Shown here piece after piece: positions 1-7,589 of a stretch of 36,545 nt of DNA. The notes beneath the pieces are model-generated. The model was not told the DNA's origin. It was given only the letters and a program-made list of their open reading frames with translations, and searched no databases. Source of the stretch: Clostridiales bacterium. GTDB lineage: Bacteria > Bacillota > Clostridia > Christensenellales > Aristaeellaceae. The DNA lies in assembly GCA_004556545.1 (NCBI GenBank), contig SFGO01000028.1, positions 1 to 36,545 of the forward strand, given 5' to 3'. The stretch's first letter is position 1; each line of letters begins with the position of its first letter. The position numbers were made by a program, and so were the translations under genes.

Positions 1-223
1 TTTCTTTTGCACACTTTTCTTTCGCCACCGAAAGAAAAGTGTGAGCGCCCCTTGGGACGGCCAGTCCCAATCCGCGCCGGAGTCGGCGCGTCAGACCCCA
101 CCGGGGGCAGAGGTTTGCGCCTGCGGACGCACTGAGGGCTTTCCCCGGAGCAAACAATCGAGTGCCCCATAGGGCTGCAAGCCCTTCTCCCGCGCCAGAA
201 TCGGCGCGTCAAGCCCTACCCAC
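1..223. repeat. Non-coding edge region with hairpin and direct repeats
   Basis: No coding sequence is supported here. Positions 10-24 and 29-43 form a perfect 15-bp inverted repeat with a 4-nt loop; it reads as a strong hairpin on either strand. A 22-nt G+C-rich unit occurs at 72-93 and again at 190-211 with two differences, and each copy contains its own 6-bp inverted repeat (for example CGCGCC at 73-78 against GGCGCG at 85-90). This combination looks like a dispersed intergenic repeat rather than a simple terminator. The region lies downstream of the minus-strand acetyltransferase gene, so the first hairpin may also end that transcript. The element may continue beyond the left edge. Confidence 0.55.
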
Positions 224-694
224 TTATCTCAACGCCTTCGGCACACACTCCTCCGAAGGATGATCGCACTTCTCGCACTGCCCGCCGCAGTGACTCAGCT
301 GTACCTTCTCCCCGAGAATGCTCATCTCCACGCCCTGCTCCCGCCGCTCGTCGGCTTGAAAGCCGTATTGGGCAAAGAACGCTTCCGTCTCCGGCGGCGT
401 AAAGAGCGTAATCTTCAAAGCGTTGTGGGTCAGCGCCTTGAAAAGAAGCAGCCGAACCAGCAGGTCGCCGAAGCCTTTGCCACGCTCCTCCGGCAGAACC
501 CCCACGTCCCCCAGACGGAACGCGCCGTCCTGCCACCAGAGCCGGGCAGAGCCTACCGCCCGGTCCTCCCGAAATACGATCACCTGCTGGGCCTGATCGT
601 CCAGCGCATCCCGGCCACGGCCAAAAACCGTCCGCCGAATGCTCAGCGGCAGCTCAATATCGCTGCCAATGGGATACCATCTGCCCTGTACCAT
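224..694 (-). CDS. GNAT family N-acetyltransferase
   Basis: A 156-residue protein that looks like a complete single-domain GNAT acetyltransferase, which would transfer an acetyl group from acetyl-CoA to an amine. The middle contains the pattern LGDVGVLPEERGKGFGDLLV, matching the beta4/motif A pyrophosphate-binding loop (R/Q-x-x-G-x-G/A), followed by a helix and a YGF-type segment typical of the end of the fold. The start at 694 is chosen because GGGGG lies about eight bases upstream; the longer upstream open frame has no ribosome-binding site. The C-terminus (about 25 residues) carries three Cys and two His (HCGGQCEKCDH), an uncommon tail that could bind metal. The gene is divergent from the DUF896 gene with 40 bp between them. 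Substrate unknown. Confidence 0.8.
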   Translation of the reverse strand: MVQGRWYPIGSDIELPLSIRRTVFGRGRDALDDQAQQVIVFREDRAVGSARLWWQDGAFRLGDVGVLPEERGKGFGDLLVRLLLFKALTHNALKITLFTPPETEAFFAQYGFQADERREQGVEMSILGEKVQLSHCGGQCEKCDHPSEECVPKALR

Positions 695-734
695 ATGAAA
701 ATCCCCCTTTATGCTTGGAAAGGAAGTCGTTACC

Positions 735-950
735 ATGGAACATGAAAAGGTCCTGCGCATCAATGAACTGGCCAAAATCAAAAAGGAACGCAGCCTGACC
801 CCGGAAGAAGACGCTGAACGCAAAGCCCTCCATCAGGAGTATATCGCAGGCTTCCGCCAGAACATGGAAGCCGTGCTTCAAAATGTGCGGGTCAAGCAGC
901 CCGACGGTAGCCTGACCCCGCTGAAAAAGAAAGCGGACAAGCCCCACTGA
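735..950 (+). CDS. DUF896 (YnzC/UPF0291) family protein
   Basis: A 71-residue protein of the DUF896 family, small cytosolic helical-hairpin proteins common in Firmicutes; the Bacillus relative YnzC sits in the SOS-regulated yneA operon, but the biochemical role is unknown. The hallmark RINELAKIKKERSLTPEED segment and a following Lys/Glu-rich helix are clear, and the C-terminus ends in the usual basic tail. The start at 735 is preferred over the in-frame ATG at 711 because GGAAAGGAAG precedes it at suitable spacing and family members begin here. The gene stands alone, divergent from the acetyltransferase; no LexA-type box was recognised in the short spacer. Confidence 0.88.
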   Translation: MEHEKVLRINELAKIKKERSLTPEEDAERKALHQEYIAGFRQNMEAVLQNVRVKQPDGSLTPLKKKADKPH

Positions 951-1021
951 CGCTTGCCCCAACACTCCTATTATAACCCGGAAGCGCCGGAAACTCAAGG
1001 ATTTTATTTGTGAAAAAGCCC

Positions 1022-1050
1022 TTGTATCTTTCGGGCACTTCGGGTATAAT
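1022..1050 (+). promoter_or_regulatory. Sigma-A-type promoter of the DUF1292 gene
   Basis: TTGTAT at 1022-1027 and TATAAT at 1045-1050 are separated by exactly 17 bp. Transcription would begin near 1057, giving a leader of about 55 nt before the TTG start at 1112. Confidence 0.75.
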
Positions 1051-1111
1051 AAAGACGAACCAAGGGGTAAGAAGTAAGAGACGAGATCAAACCAGAAAGT
1101 AGGCGATTCCG

Positions 1112-1486
1112 TTGGACAGCAAAGATCAGATTTTAGGCGGGAATCCCGCCGAGGAAGAAGAAGCCCGCGATCTCATCGAAGGTGTCGATGAAGACGGTAA
1201 CAATGTTCTGCTGGAAGTGGTTCGCTATTTCTTCTACAACGGCGAAGAATACGTTGTGCTGGGCGACGCCCACGATGGCTGCTGCGACTGTGGATGCGAA
1301 CATTGCGACCATGACGAGGACGAAGAAGAGGAAGCCGTCAACCTGTATATCATGAAGGTTGTGGAATCCGAAGAAGACGGCGAAGAAATGGAATCCTTCG
1401 TTCCGATCGATGACGACGACCTGCTCGAGAAGCTTATCGAGGTTGTTCAGGCTGATTTTGAAGCCGACGATGAATTGGACGATTAA
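1112..1486 (+). CDS. DUF1292 family protein with Cys/His cluster
   Basis: A 124-residue, very acidic protein of the DUF1292 (YrzB) family, whose function is unknown. The core EGVDEDGNNVLLEVVRYFFY, then NGEEYVVL, and later VNLYIMKVV and SFVPIDDDDLLEKL match the usual DUF1292 beta-strand pattern. Between the two halves lies an insertion with five Cys (57, 58, 60, 62, 65) and three His (54, 64, 67), followed by a run of Asp/Glu; it is a plausible metal-binding knuckle. The start is TTG at 1112: an in-frame TAG at 1100-1102 rules out an upstream start, and AAGTAGG lies about eight bases upstream. In many Firmicutes this family neighbours the Holliday-junction resolvase gene, but here it is monocistronic with its own promoter and terminator. 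Confidence 0.85.
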   Translation: MDSKDQILGGNPAEEEEARDLIEGVDEDGNNVLLEVVRYFFYNGEEYVVLGDAHDGCCDCGCEHCDHDEDEEEEAVNLYIMKVVESEEDGEEMESFVPIDDDDLLEKLIEVVQADFEADDELDD

Positions 1487-1612
1487 CCTTTTCATTTTCC
1501 CCATACCAGTTTTCTTTCCCCCGTTTTTTCCATCTAACCGGCTGCTGCCGTAACGATAGATTTTGGAGAAGAAAGCGGGCAGGTCAAACAATTGAATAAT
1601 CCCGGCAAAAAT

Positions 1613-1645
1613 CCCGCGCGGTATCGTCCGCGCGGGTTCTGTTTT
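1613..1645 (+). terminator. Rho-independent terminator after the DUF1292 gene
   Basis: A perfect 9-bp stem, 1613-1621 (CCCGCGCGG) against 1628-1636, with a 6-nt loop, followed on the plus strand by TTCTGTTTT. The complementary strand also runs into ATTTTTG, so it may work in both directions. Confidence 0.8.
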
Positions 1646-1681
1646 GCGAAAAACGCATATTCGTGTGAATGAATCAAATAT

Positions 1682-1736
1682 CCCCAAACGCCCGGCTTGC
1701 AGCGACGCCTTCCGGGCCTTGGGGGATTTTGTTTTT
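1682..1736. terminator. Second terminator-like hairpin between convergent genes
   Basis: CCCCAA at 1682-1687 pairs with TTGGGG at 1719-1724, and GCCCGG at 1690-1695 pairs with CCGGGC at 1712-1717. A T-rich tract (TTTTGTTTTT, 1727-1736) follows on the plus strand. It lies directly past the stop of the minus-strand amidotransferase gene, so it may serve both converging transcripts; the T tract favours the plus strand. Confidence 0.6.
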
Positions 1737-1739
1737 GCC

Positions 1740-2468
1740 TTACCCGCGGGCGGCTTCGGCAAACGCCGCAAACAGCCGCCGGGACGCTTCGTCTCCCGCC
1801 TGCGTCATCTTTTCCGGGTGCCACTGCACGCCCAGCACAAACGGCGCGTCCGGCAGCTCGATGGCCTCCACCACGCCGTCAGCGGCCCAAGCGCTCAGAT
1901 TGGCCTGTCCGGCCACCTCCCCGACCGCCTGATGGTGGAAGGAATTCACCCATAGCTCCTGCTGACCCAGGATCTGCTCCAGCAGGCTCCCTTCCGCCAC
2001 AACCACACGATGGCTGGCATACGCTCCCAGCGCCGTCTGCCGGTGATCTATGGACGGCTGCCCGTCCTCCCGCCGATGCTGGCTGGGCAAGTCCTGAATC
2101 AGCGTGCCGCCCAGCGCCACATTGAGGATCTGCACGCCCCGACAGATTCCGAAAATGGGCTTGTTTTCCTTCCGAAACAGCTCGATCAGCCGAAGCTCGT
2201 TCTGATCCCGCAGCGGGTTGACCTCGCCCAGCCCCAACACCGGCTCCTGCCCAAAGCAGCGGGGCGATACGTCGTTTCCTCCGGCCAGCAGAAGGCCGTC
2301 TAAGGCCCGGGCGCACTGCCGCGCCTGTTCCTCCGTCATATCGGGCGCCAGCAGCAGCGGAACAGCCCCGGCTTCTGTCAGGGAGCGCATATAATCCCGA
2401 TTGATGAAATATTGGCTTTCCTCCGTATTCACGCTGCCCGAAACGCCGATCAAAGGCTGACGGTTCAT
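1740..2468 (-). CDS. Class I glutamine amidotransferase, PuuD-like (peptidase C26)
   Basis: A 242-residue cytosolic hydrolase resembling gamma-glutamyl-gamma-aminobutyrate hydrolase (PuuD) and related class I amidotransferase-like enzymes that cleave gamma-glutamyl amide bonds. The nucleophile elbow is PIFGICRG with Cys109; the partner His217 and Glu219 sit in LGVQWHPEK. The oxyanion-type segment LLLAGGNDVSP (about residues 59-69) and the N-terminal PLIGVSG are also typical. The start at 2468 is supported by AGAAAGGTGGG upstream; the longer frame lacks a site. Length is normal for the family. The gene is alone, convergent with the DUF1292 gene. No puu pathway partner is visible, so the true substrate (polyamine-linked or another gamma-glutamyl compound) is open. 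Confidence 0.85.
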   Translation of the reverse strand: MNRQPLIGVSGSVNTEESQYFINRDYMRSLTEAGAVPLLLAPDMTEEQARQCARALDGLLLAGGNDVSPRCFGQEPVLGLGEVNPLRDQNELRLIELFRKENKPIFGICRGVQILNVALGGTLIQDLPSQHRREDGQPSIDHRQTALGAYASHRVVVAEGSLLEQILGQQELWVNSFHHQAVGEVAGQANLSAWAADGVVEAIELPDAPFVLGVQWHPEKMTQAGDEASRRLFAAFAEAARG

Positions 2469-2535
2469 CCAAATCCCACCTTTCTTTTGTTCCAATATCA
2501 GCTTATGCCATGGGAAGGGAGTTTTTTTCTGAGAA

Positions 2536-2556
2536 CGGGCGGCATTACGCCGCCCG
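2536..2556. terminator. Hairpin downstream of the AAA ATPase operon
   Basis: CGGGCGGC at 2536-2543 pairs with GCCGCCCG at 2549-2556 around a 5-nt loop, starting five bases past the ATPase stop codon. The minus-strand tail is TTCTC, a weak U tract, while the plus-strand side has CTTCTTATTTTT. It probably ends the three-gene operon, with modest confidence. Confidence 0.5.
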
Positions 2557-2560
2557 CTTC

Positions 2561-3691
2561 TTATTTTTCGCCATTCTCCACGCCGTTTGCCTGCGCGGCC
2601 GCTTCTTCTTCCAGTTCCCGCTCCGCGTCCCGGAGATCATCCTCCGCCAGCTGACCGCCCTCGGCTGCGCGGAGATCATCCGCCGTCAGGGTCATCAGCA
2701 TTTCCCGCGTGACCTCCGGCTGCGCCGCAAGCCGGTTGGCCTGCGCCGCCACGGTGCGCTCAAACAGATTGCGCACGCCGCGTGCGTTGCCGAAGCCCTT
2801 TATATCCAGACTCAGCAGCGCCAGCAGACTCCGCAGCAGTCCGCGGGCGTCCTCCGACAGCTCATAGCCGCTCTTGCGGCAGCGCATATCGAAAATATCC
2901 ATCATTTCCTGCACTGTGTAGTCCGGAAAATTGAGGAAACGGTTGAAACGGCTCTCCAGACCGGGATTGGAGTGAACGAATTCCTCCATCAGCTCCGTGT
3001 AGCCCGCCACGATCACGATCAGATCGTCCCGGTGGTCTTCCATGGCCTTCAGCAGCGTATCCACCGCCTCCTGCCCATAGTCGTTGCCGCCCCGGTTGGT
3101 CAGGGCATAGGCCTCGTCGATAAACAGCACGCCGCCCATAGCCTTTTGAATGGCCTCGCCGGTTTTGATGGCTGTCTGACCCACATAGCCCGCCACCAGT
3201 CCGCTGCGGTCCACCTCCACCAGATGCCCCTTGCTGAGAATGCCAAGGCTCTTGTAGATGCGGGCCATCAGCCGGGCCACCATGGTCTTGCCGGTGCCGG
3301 GATTGCCGGAAAACACCATGTGCAGGGACAGATCATTCACCGGCAGGCCGTTTTCCTTGCGCATTTTCTGCACCGTGACCAGGTTGATGAGGCTTTCCAC
3401 CTCTTTTTTCACCGTGTGCAGGCCGATATATTCGTTCAGTTCCTTTTTCAGATCCTCGATTTTCTCCGGCGGCTCTTCCTTGGGCTGTTCCGCTGCCGCA
3501 GGAGCCTGCTGCGCCTTCTTCTCTTCCCCGGCGGGAGCAGCAGGCGTAGCGGGCTGTTCCTCTGTTGTCGAAGGTGTCGGCGCTGCGGACGGCACGCCCC
3601 ATAAATCGTCCGCGATCCGATTCAGGTTGTTCCGGGTCATCTGGTTGATCACGTCCATTTGCAGACGGATAATCTCGTCTCTGCGATCCAT
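2561..3691 (-). CDS. SpoVK/CbbX/EccA-type AAA+ ATPase
   Basis: A 376-residue cytosolic AAA+ ATPase of the group containing SpoVK (stage V sporulation), CbbX (Rubisco activase) and the ATPase half of type VII secretion EccA. Walker A is GNPGTGKT (129-136), Walker B VLFIDE (188-193), sensor-1 region VIVAGY (227-231), and the conserved SNPGLESRFNRFLNFPDY block (241-258) carries the arginine-finger region; GNARGVRNLFERTV belongs to the lid. Ahead of the motor are a short basic helix (1-30) and a Pro/Ala/Glu-rich linker (33-78), suggesting a tethered N-terminal contact. The start at 3691 has GGAGG upstream and lies five bases after the stop of the previous gene, so it is probably translationally coupled. 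It is the last gene of an operon with a membrane protein and a secreted protein, which suggests the motor acts on an envelope or spore-surface complex; that role is inferred. Confidence 0.85.
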   Translation of the reverse strand: MDRRDEIIRLQMDVINQMTRNNLNRIADDLWGVPSAAPTPSTTEEQPATPAAPAGEEKKAQQAPAAAEQPKEEPPEKIEDLKKELNEYIGLHTVKKEVESLINLVTVQKMRKENGLPVNDLSLHMVFSGNPGTGKTMVARLMARIYKSLGILSKGHLVEVDRSGLVAGYVGQTAIKTGEAIQKAMGGVLFIDEAYALTNRGGNDYGQEAVDTLLKAMEDHRDDLIVIVAGYTELMEEFVHSNPGLESRFNRFLNFPDYTVQEMMDIFDMRCRKSGYELSEDARGLLRSLLALLSLDIKGFGNARGVRNLFERTVAAQANRLAAQPEVTREMLMTLTADDLRAAEGGQLAEDDLRDAERELEEEAAAQANGVENGEK

Positions 3692-3696
3692 GATGA

Positions 3697-5487
3697 TTAT
3701 TCCTCCATCAGCGCCGTCCGGGGGATGAACGCACGGCACGGCTGATTTTCTATCGTCGTTTCCACATAGGCCCAATCGCTGTTCAGGAACGCCAGCAGCG
3801 TCACGCCGTCTCCGGCGCGCAGGGCGGCGATGGCCTCCCGGCCCAGCAGCGGATCGTCCGTCAGCGAGCAGTCTTTGGTCAGCGTCATGGGCATGGCGAT
3901 CAGGTACAGCGAATCCACGGTGGTCTCATCCAGATTCTCGGCGCTGATATACCCGATGCGGCCCTGCTGGCCGTTGCCGATGGCATAGCTGACCAGCGCC
4001 CATCCGTCGGCCGTCACGCCGTAGACTTCCAGCGTTTCATCCGTATCCGTCTGAGCGTTTCCGACCCGGTAGGCGTTTTCGGACGGCGCTGTATAGACCG
4101 CTTCCGTCTGACGGCGGCGGAAGGCGGCTTCCTGCTGAAGGGACAGCAGGGGCGCGGCGGCCTGCGCCTGCATATAGGGCGAAAGCGTGGGCGTCGGCGC
4201 AGCCGTAGGAACCGGCGTGACCGGCACGGGCGTATCCGTCGGGACAGGCGTGTCCGTGGGCGCGGGCGTATCCGTCGGCGCAGGGGTATCGGTCGGTATC
4301 GGTGTGGGGCTGGGCGTGACAAACTCCGCCGGAGCCACGGCGTCGCCCATGCGGTTGAGCACGTAGCCCTTGGGCGCTTCGCCGTCCGTCCGCAGGGTAA
4401 AGGCGCTGTCGCTGCCAATATCCACCGTGCCGTTCATCGCACTGCTGGTCAGCTGGCCGTCCTGCAGGCTGTACTCGGACACCTGAATGGTCAACAACTT
4501 GCCATCCTCGGTGAACTGATAATAAGTGGTTCCGTCCGAACCAAGCTGCTTCCACAGGCCATGGGCCAGCACCTCGACGATCATCCGATCATCCGCCTGC
4601 AAGGGCATGGGCGTGGGCGTGACCACCGGCGGTAGTGAAAAGTTGGGGTCCAGCGTGGGAGCAGGCTGAGGGGTCAGCTCCGGCGCAGCCGTGGGCGCAA
4701 GGGTCTCCACGGGCGCAGGCGTTACGGTTGGGACTTCCGTTTCGGCAGCGGTAGGAACCGGCGTTTCCATAGCGGCACCTACTTCCGTTTCCGGCGCGGT
4801 CTGCCGCATCACCGGGGCAAAGGTCAGCCCCAGCAGCTCCCATGGGAGATGAATGGACAGCGACTTTTCGTACAGCCGTCCCGCCGCGTAAATCACGTTC
4901 AGGGAATCCTTCGTCACCAGATAGGAATCCCCCAGCGGAACGCTGGCGGCTTCGCTGACGTTGACCAGACTGGCCGCGTTCTGGAAGATCACCCGTTTCA
5001 GGGCCTGCTCCACCTCGGCGCGGTCTTCCGTGAACAGATCCTCCAGCGCCAGCGAGCGGCGGCCATTCAGATCGATGATCCGCCAGAAAAACAGCGTTTC
5101 TTCCTGCGCGGCCCCGGCGGCACTGAGGGTAACGGTGGCCTCCACGGACAGAATCCCGTCAAAATCCATGGCCGCGGTATAACCGCCCCGGATGGTATCC
5201 AGCGCGCCGCCCGTGTAAGCGCTGTCATCCGCCATCTGTTCCTGCCGGAACAGGGTCAGAATGGGGTCGGTGATTTCTTCCTTCAGATATTGCGCCAAAG
5301 CGGGATCCGTGCATTCAAAGGTGGGATAATCCACCGCCAGCTGCTGACGGCTTCGGTTCTCTTCCTGATGGCTCCGAAAAACGCCGACGCCGTTCCGGCT
5401 CAGTTCCGGAACGCTTTCCGCCGCCAGTGCGGACGGGACGGTCAGCAGCAGGCACAGGGCCAGCCAAAGGGTCAGAGTTCGTTTCAT
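3697..5487 (-). CDS. Secreted DUF3298-like protein with two SH3-like domains
   Basis: A 596-residue exported protein. A signal peptide (1-23, ending SALA-A) is followed by an RsiV-like DUF4163/DUF3298 region (about 30-225), judged from the VDYPTF and LALEDLFTEDRAEVEQAL segments. A Pro/Thr-rich linker (about 235-290), a small beta-rich domain (about 300-385), and a second Pro/Thr linker made of repeated DTPxPT units (about 390-437) follow. The C-terminal 150 residues look like two SH3-type modules, one around VYGVTADGWALVSY and one around GDGVTLLAFLNSDWAYVE. No transmembrane segment or LPXTG motif is seen, so it may be held by wall contacts. It is the middle gene of the operon, 19 bp after the membrane-protein gene and 5 bp before the ATPase. 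The precise ligand is unknown. Confidence 0.75.
   Translation of the reverse strand: MKRTLTLWLALCLLLTVPSALAAESVPELSRNGVGVFRSHQEENRSRQQLAVDYPTFECTDPALAQYLKEEITDPILTLFRQEQMADDSAYTGGALDTIRGGYTAAMDFDGILSVEATVTLSAAGAAQEETLFFWRIIDLNGRRSLALEDLFTEDRAEVEQALKRVIFQNAASLVNVSEAASVPLGDSYLVTKDSLNVIYAAGRLYEKSLSIHLPWELLGLTFAPVMRQTAPETEVGAAMETPVPTAAETEVPTVTPAPVETLAPTAAPELTPQPAPTLDPNFSLPPVVTPTPMPLQADDRMIVEVLAHGLWKQLGSDGTTYYQFTEDGKLLTIQVSEYSLQDGQLTSSAMNGTVDIGSDSAFTLRTDGEAPKGYVLNRMGDAVAPAEFVTPSPTPIPTDTPAPTDTPAPTDTPVPTDTPVPVTPVPTAAPTPTLSPYMQAQAAAPLLSLQQEAAFRRRQTEAVYTAPSENAYRVGNAQTDTDETLEVYGVTADGWALVSYAIGNGQQGRIGYISAENLDETTVDSLYLIAMPMTLTKDCSLTDDPLLGREAIAALRAGDGVTLLAFLNSDWAYVETTIENQPCRAFIPRTALMEE
4223..4294. repeat. 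Four 18-bp tandem repeats encoding a Pro/Thr linker
   Basis: Units at 4223-4240, 4241-4258, 4259-4276 and 4277-4294 are near-identical 18-mers of the type GGCGCGGGCGTATCCGTC. Read on the minus strand, each encodes a six-residue DTPxPT-like unit of the secreted protein. Because 18 is a multiple of three, gain or loss of units would change linker length without breaking the frame. Confidence 0.85.
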
Positions 5488-5506
5488 GGATCGGTTCCTC
5501 CGTATT

Positions 5507-7141
5507 TCAGTTCAGCTCCACCGGGCAGGCGGAAGCCGTGGACAGGGCCACATACTGCTCTTCCCCGTCCTTCGCCAGCCGAAAGTAATGGGAAAGGGGC
5601 TGGGGATAGGCCGCGCCTGTAACGTAACGCAGGGCGGCTGTTCCACCACTGCCCTGATATTGATCGGCGCGCCACTGCAGATCGCTTTCCGCCGGCATGA
5701 TCTCATCATAGAGGAAATCATACTGCCGGTCCCCGTGAACGTACAGGCCGTACTTGCCGCTTTCCGGGTCGCGGACGACCATCGCGTCACAGTCGGGATA
5801 AAGGGTCACATCGTCGCTTTGCAGAAACGGTTCCTCGGGCTGGCTGAGCCGCACCACCTCGCCGCTGTCCAGATAAGCCATGCCGCAGGCACTGACGATA
5901 ACACCGTCCGGCGTAGGCTCGCTGCGCCAGCGTTCGCAGCTTCCGTCGCTGCCCAAAACATACAGCGTATAGCGCGTTTCCGTATCGTTCAGGTTGCCCG
6001 TGTCCACCAGACCCAGCGTATCATCGCCGGTCACGGGCCATGCTTTTTCCAGCCACAGCGGACTCAGCAGCGTTCCTTCGGCGTTGATATAGTTCCATTC
6101 GTCGCCGCTTTCCGCTTCCAGCAGTGCCCATCCGTTCATCATGGGATGGGGCATCACGCTTTCGCCCAAGGCGGTCTCCACATCGTCCAGCTTCAGCATG
6201 GCGGAGCCGTCCTCCTGAATCAGCCACGGCGACTGGCGCACATAATAACCGCCCCCCGCCATGGGGAAGGCGTCGTCCGGGCCCAGATCTTCAAAATAGC
6301 ACAGTAGCCTTCCGTCCGCGGCGCTGAACAGATAATAGTCGTACCGCCCGTCCTCCCGGGCGCAGCGCGACAGAATGCTGGTATCCCGAACCACGACATT
6401 TTCCAGTTCCAGACCGCCGCACAGTTCGCCGATGGCCTCCCGGGTGCGGCTGGTGACGGCTGCCGGCACAGCCGCGTCATAGCTGCGCACGGGCGCGGGC
6501 GTAGCTACGGCCACCGCTGGCGCGCTGACCTCCGGCGTTTGGCCGGTCAGGCTGCCGATCCACTCGGCCAGCGGCTGACGAAACGCATATCCGGCCCCGG
6601 CCAACGCCAGTACGGCGCAGGCAGCGATCGCTCCGGCGCGGATTTTTTTCCGCCGCGCCCGGTCAGAAAGCTCCTTCTTTTCTTCCGCTTCGACCTGATA
6701 GCCCCTGCGTTCTTCCGGCTCCGGTTCGGAATCCAATTCATTCCACGAGACCAGCCGGGGATGATAAACCGTCGCGCTGGGCCGGAAGGGATCGGCTTCT
6801 TCTTCGCCCTCCGGCTCTTCCGCCGGAAGGGGCTGCGGTTCCTGTTCGTTCTGATATTTTCCGTAGCCGGAAAAAGGCAGACGAACCGGCGGCGCGTAGG
6901 CATATTCCGGCTCTCCCGTCTCCGTTTCCTCCGCCGTATCTGCCGGGCGGCGGTAATAGGCCGACCAGTCCGGCTCTGCCGCCGAAAGGTTTTCTTCCGA
7001 GGAAGCGGGCGCTTCCGCTGTGGGAGCCCAGCTTTCTTCCTGTTCTTCCTGAACTCCGGCCCCATTTTCCGGACGGAATACATCGTCTGCCCGTTCCGCC
7101 CGGCGGGAACGCCTGCGGCGGTTGGGGGTAAAGGTACTCAT
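5507..7141 (-). CDS. Bitopic membrane protein with WG-repeat-like outer domain
   Basis: A 544-residue protein not recognised as a named family. The N-terminus (1-165) is low-complexity, with an Arg-rich patch (RRRRSRRAERAD) and then many Glu, Pro and Ala, and should be cytosolic and disordered. One transmembrane helix follows basic residues (about 167-187, AIAACAVLALAGAGYAF). The outer part (190-544) is beta-rich with repeated Asp-Gly turns; segments such as GKYGLYVHGDRQYDFLYDEI resemble WG/beta-propeller repeats, a similarity judged by eye. Start 7141 has GGAGAGGTG upstream. It is the first gene of the three-gene operon. A long inner tail, one membrane pass and an outer sensing or binding domain would suit coupling a cytosolic ATPase to the surface; this is inference. 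Glu/Arg clusters may reflect disorder rather than specific function. Confidence 0.7.
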   Translation of the reverse strand: MSTFTPNRRRRSRRAERADDVFRPENGAGVQEEQEESWAPTAEAPASSEENLSAAEPDWSAYYRRPADTAEETETGEPEYAYAPPVRLPFSGYGKYQNEQEPQPLPAEEPEGEEEADPFRPSATVYHPRLVSWNELDSEPEPEERRGYQVEAEEKKELSDRARRKKIRAGAIAACAVLALAGAGYAFRQPLAEWIGSLTGQTPEVSAPAVAVATPAPVRSYDAAVPAAVTSRTREAIGELCGGLELENVVVRDTSILSRCAREDGRYDYYLFSAADGRLLCYFEDLGPDDAFPMAGGGYYVRQSPWLIQEDGSAMLKLDDVETALGESVMPHPMMNGWALLEAESGDEWNYINAEGTLLSPLWLEKAWPVTGDDTLGLVDTGNLNDTETRYTLYVLGSDGSCERWRSEPTPDGVIVSACGMAYLDSGEVVRLSQPEEPFLQSDDVTLYPDCDAMVVRDPESGKYGLYVHGDRQYDFLYDEIMPAESDLQWRADQYQGSGGTAALRYVTGAAYPQPLSHYFRLAKDGEEQYVALSTASACPVELN

Positions 7142-7278
7142 CGGTGGGATTCACCTCTCCGTTTTCTCCGCGTTTTTCCCTGACGCAGAGCCGTTTGAAC
7201 CCGTCTTCAGGTTCCAGTGCTCCGAGGATAAAGATAACACTTCCGCCCCGTTCCGTCAAGGCAGGGGGCGGCAAACAG

Positions 7279-7316
7279 GCAGAAGCCCGCGCGGCGCAAT
7301 ACCGGCGGGCTTCTGC
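7279..7316 (-). terminator. Hairpin after the coat-protein genes
   Basis: A perfect 12-bp stem, 7279-7290 against 7305-7316, lies 12 bases past the minus-strand coat gene stop. The minus-strand tail (CTGTTTGCC) is only moderately U-rich, while the plus-strand side (TTTCTGCTTTT) is better, so direction is uncertain. It separates the coat genes from the downstream ATPase operon. Confidence 0.6.
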
Positions 7317-7328
7317 TTTCTGCTTTTG

Positions 7329-7577
7329 TCAGGCGTTGGCAAACTTATTGCGCACCTTATCGATCTGCTGCTGAGGCGCCTGTTCCATGGGATACCACCC
7401 CTGCTGGGACATCTGATTGTAAATTTCGTTCTGCATGCACAGGCTTTCTTCCAGCGCCTCGTCAAAGGCGGCATGGACATTCTGGGTCGAGGACTCGATG
7501 GTGCCGTGCATATACAGGTCGCACACGCCCTTGACGGTGTTGAGCAGGTTTTCCATGATTTCCTTGTCCGCGTTCAT
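7329..7577 (-). CDS. CotF-type spore coat protein
   Basis: An 82-residue protein resembling the C-terminal half of the Coat F family (PF07875), helical proteins of the spore coat. The recognisable features are the NLLNTVKGVCDLYMHGTIES helix, the acidic helix ending in LCMQNEIYNQMSQQGWYPME, and a Gln-rich tail. The QQGWYP-M motif near the end is typical of these coat proteins. Start 7577 has AAGGGGG upstream. It follows a second small coat gene by 12 bp on the same strand, and the two together resemble one CotF split into two polypeptides. Expression would be expected late in sporulation in the mother cell; no sigma-E or sigma-K promoter was identified with confidence. Confidence 0.8.
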   Translation of the reverse strand: MNADKEIMENLLNTVKGVCDLYMHGTIESSTQNVHAAFDEALEESLCMQNEIYNQMSQQGWYPMEQAPQQQIDKVRNKFANA

Positions 7578-7589
7578 CGGCTTTCCCCC

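Noticed and set aside
4223..4294. Short tandem repeats as a CRISPR array
   Set aside because: Units are contiguous, 18 bp, in frame within a coding region and lack spacers.
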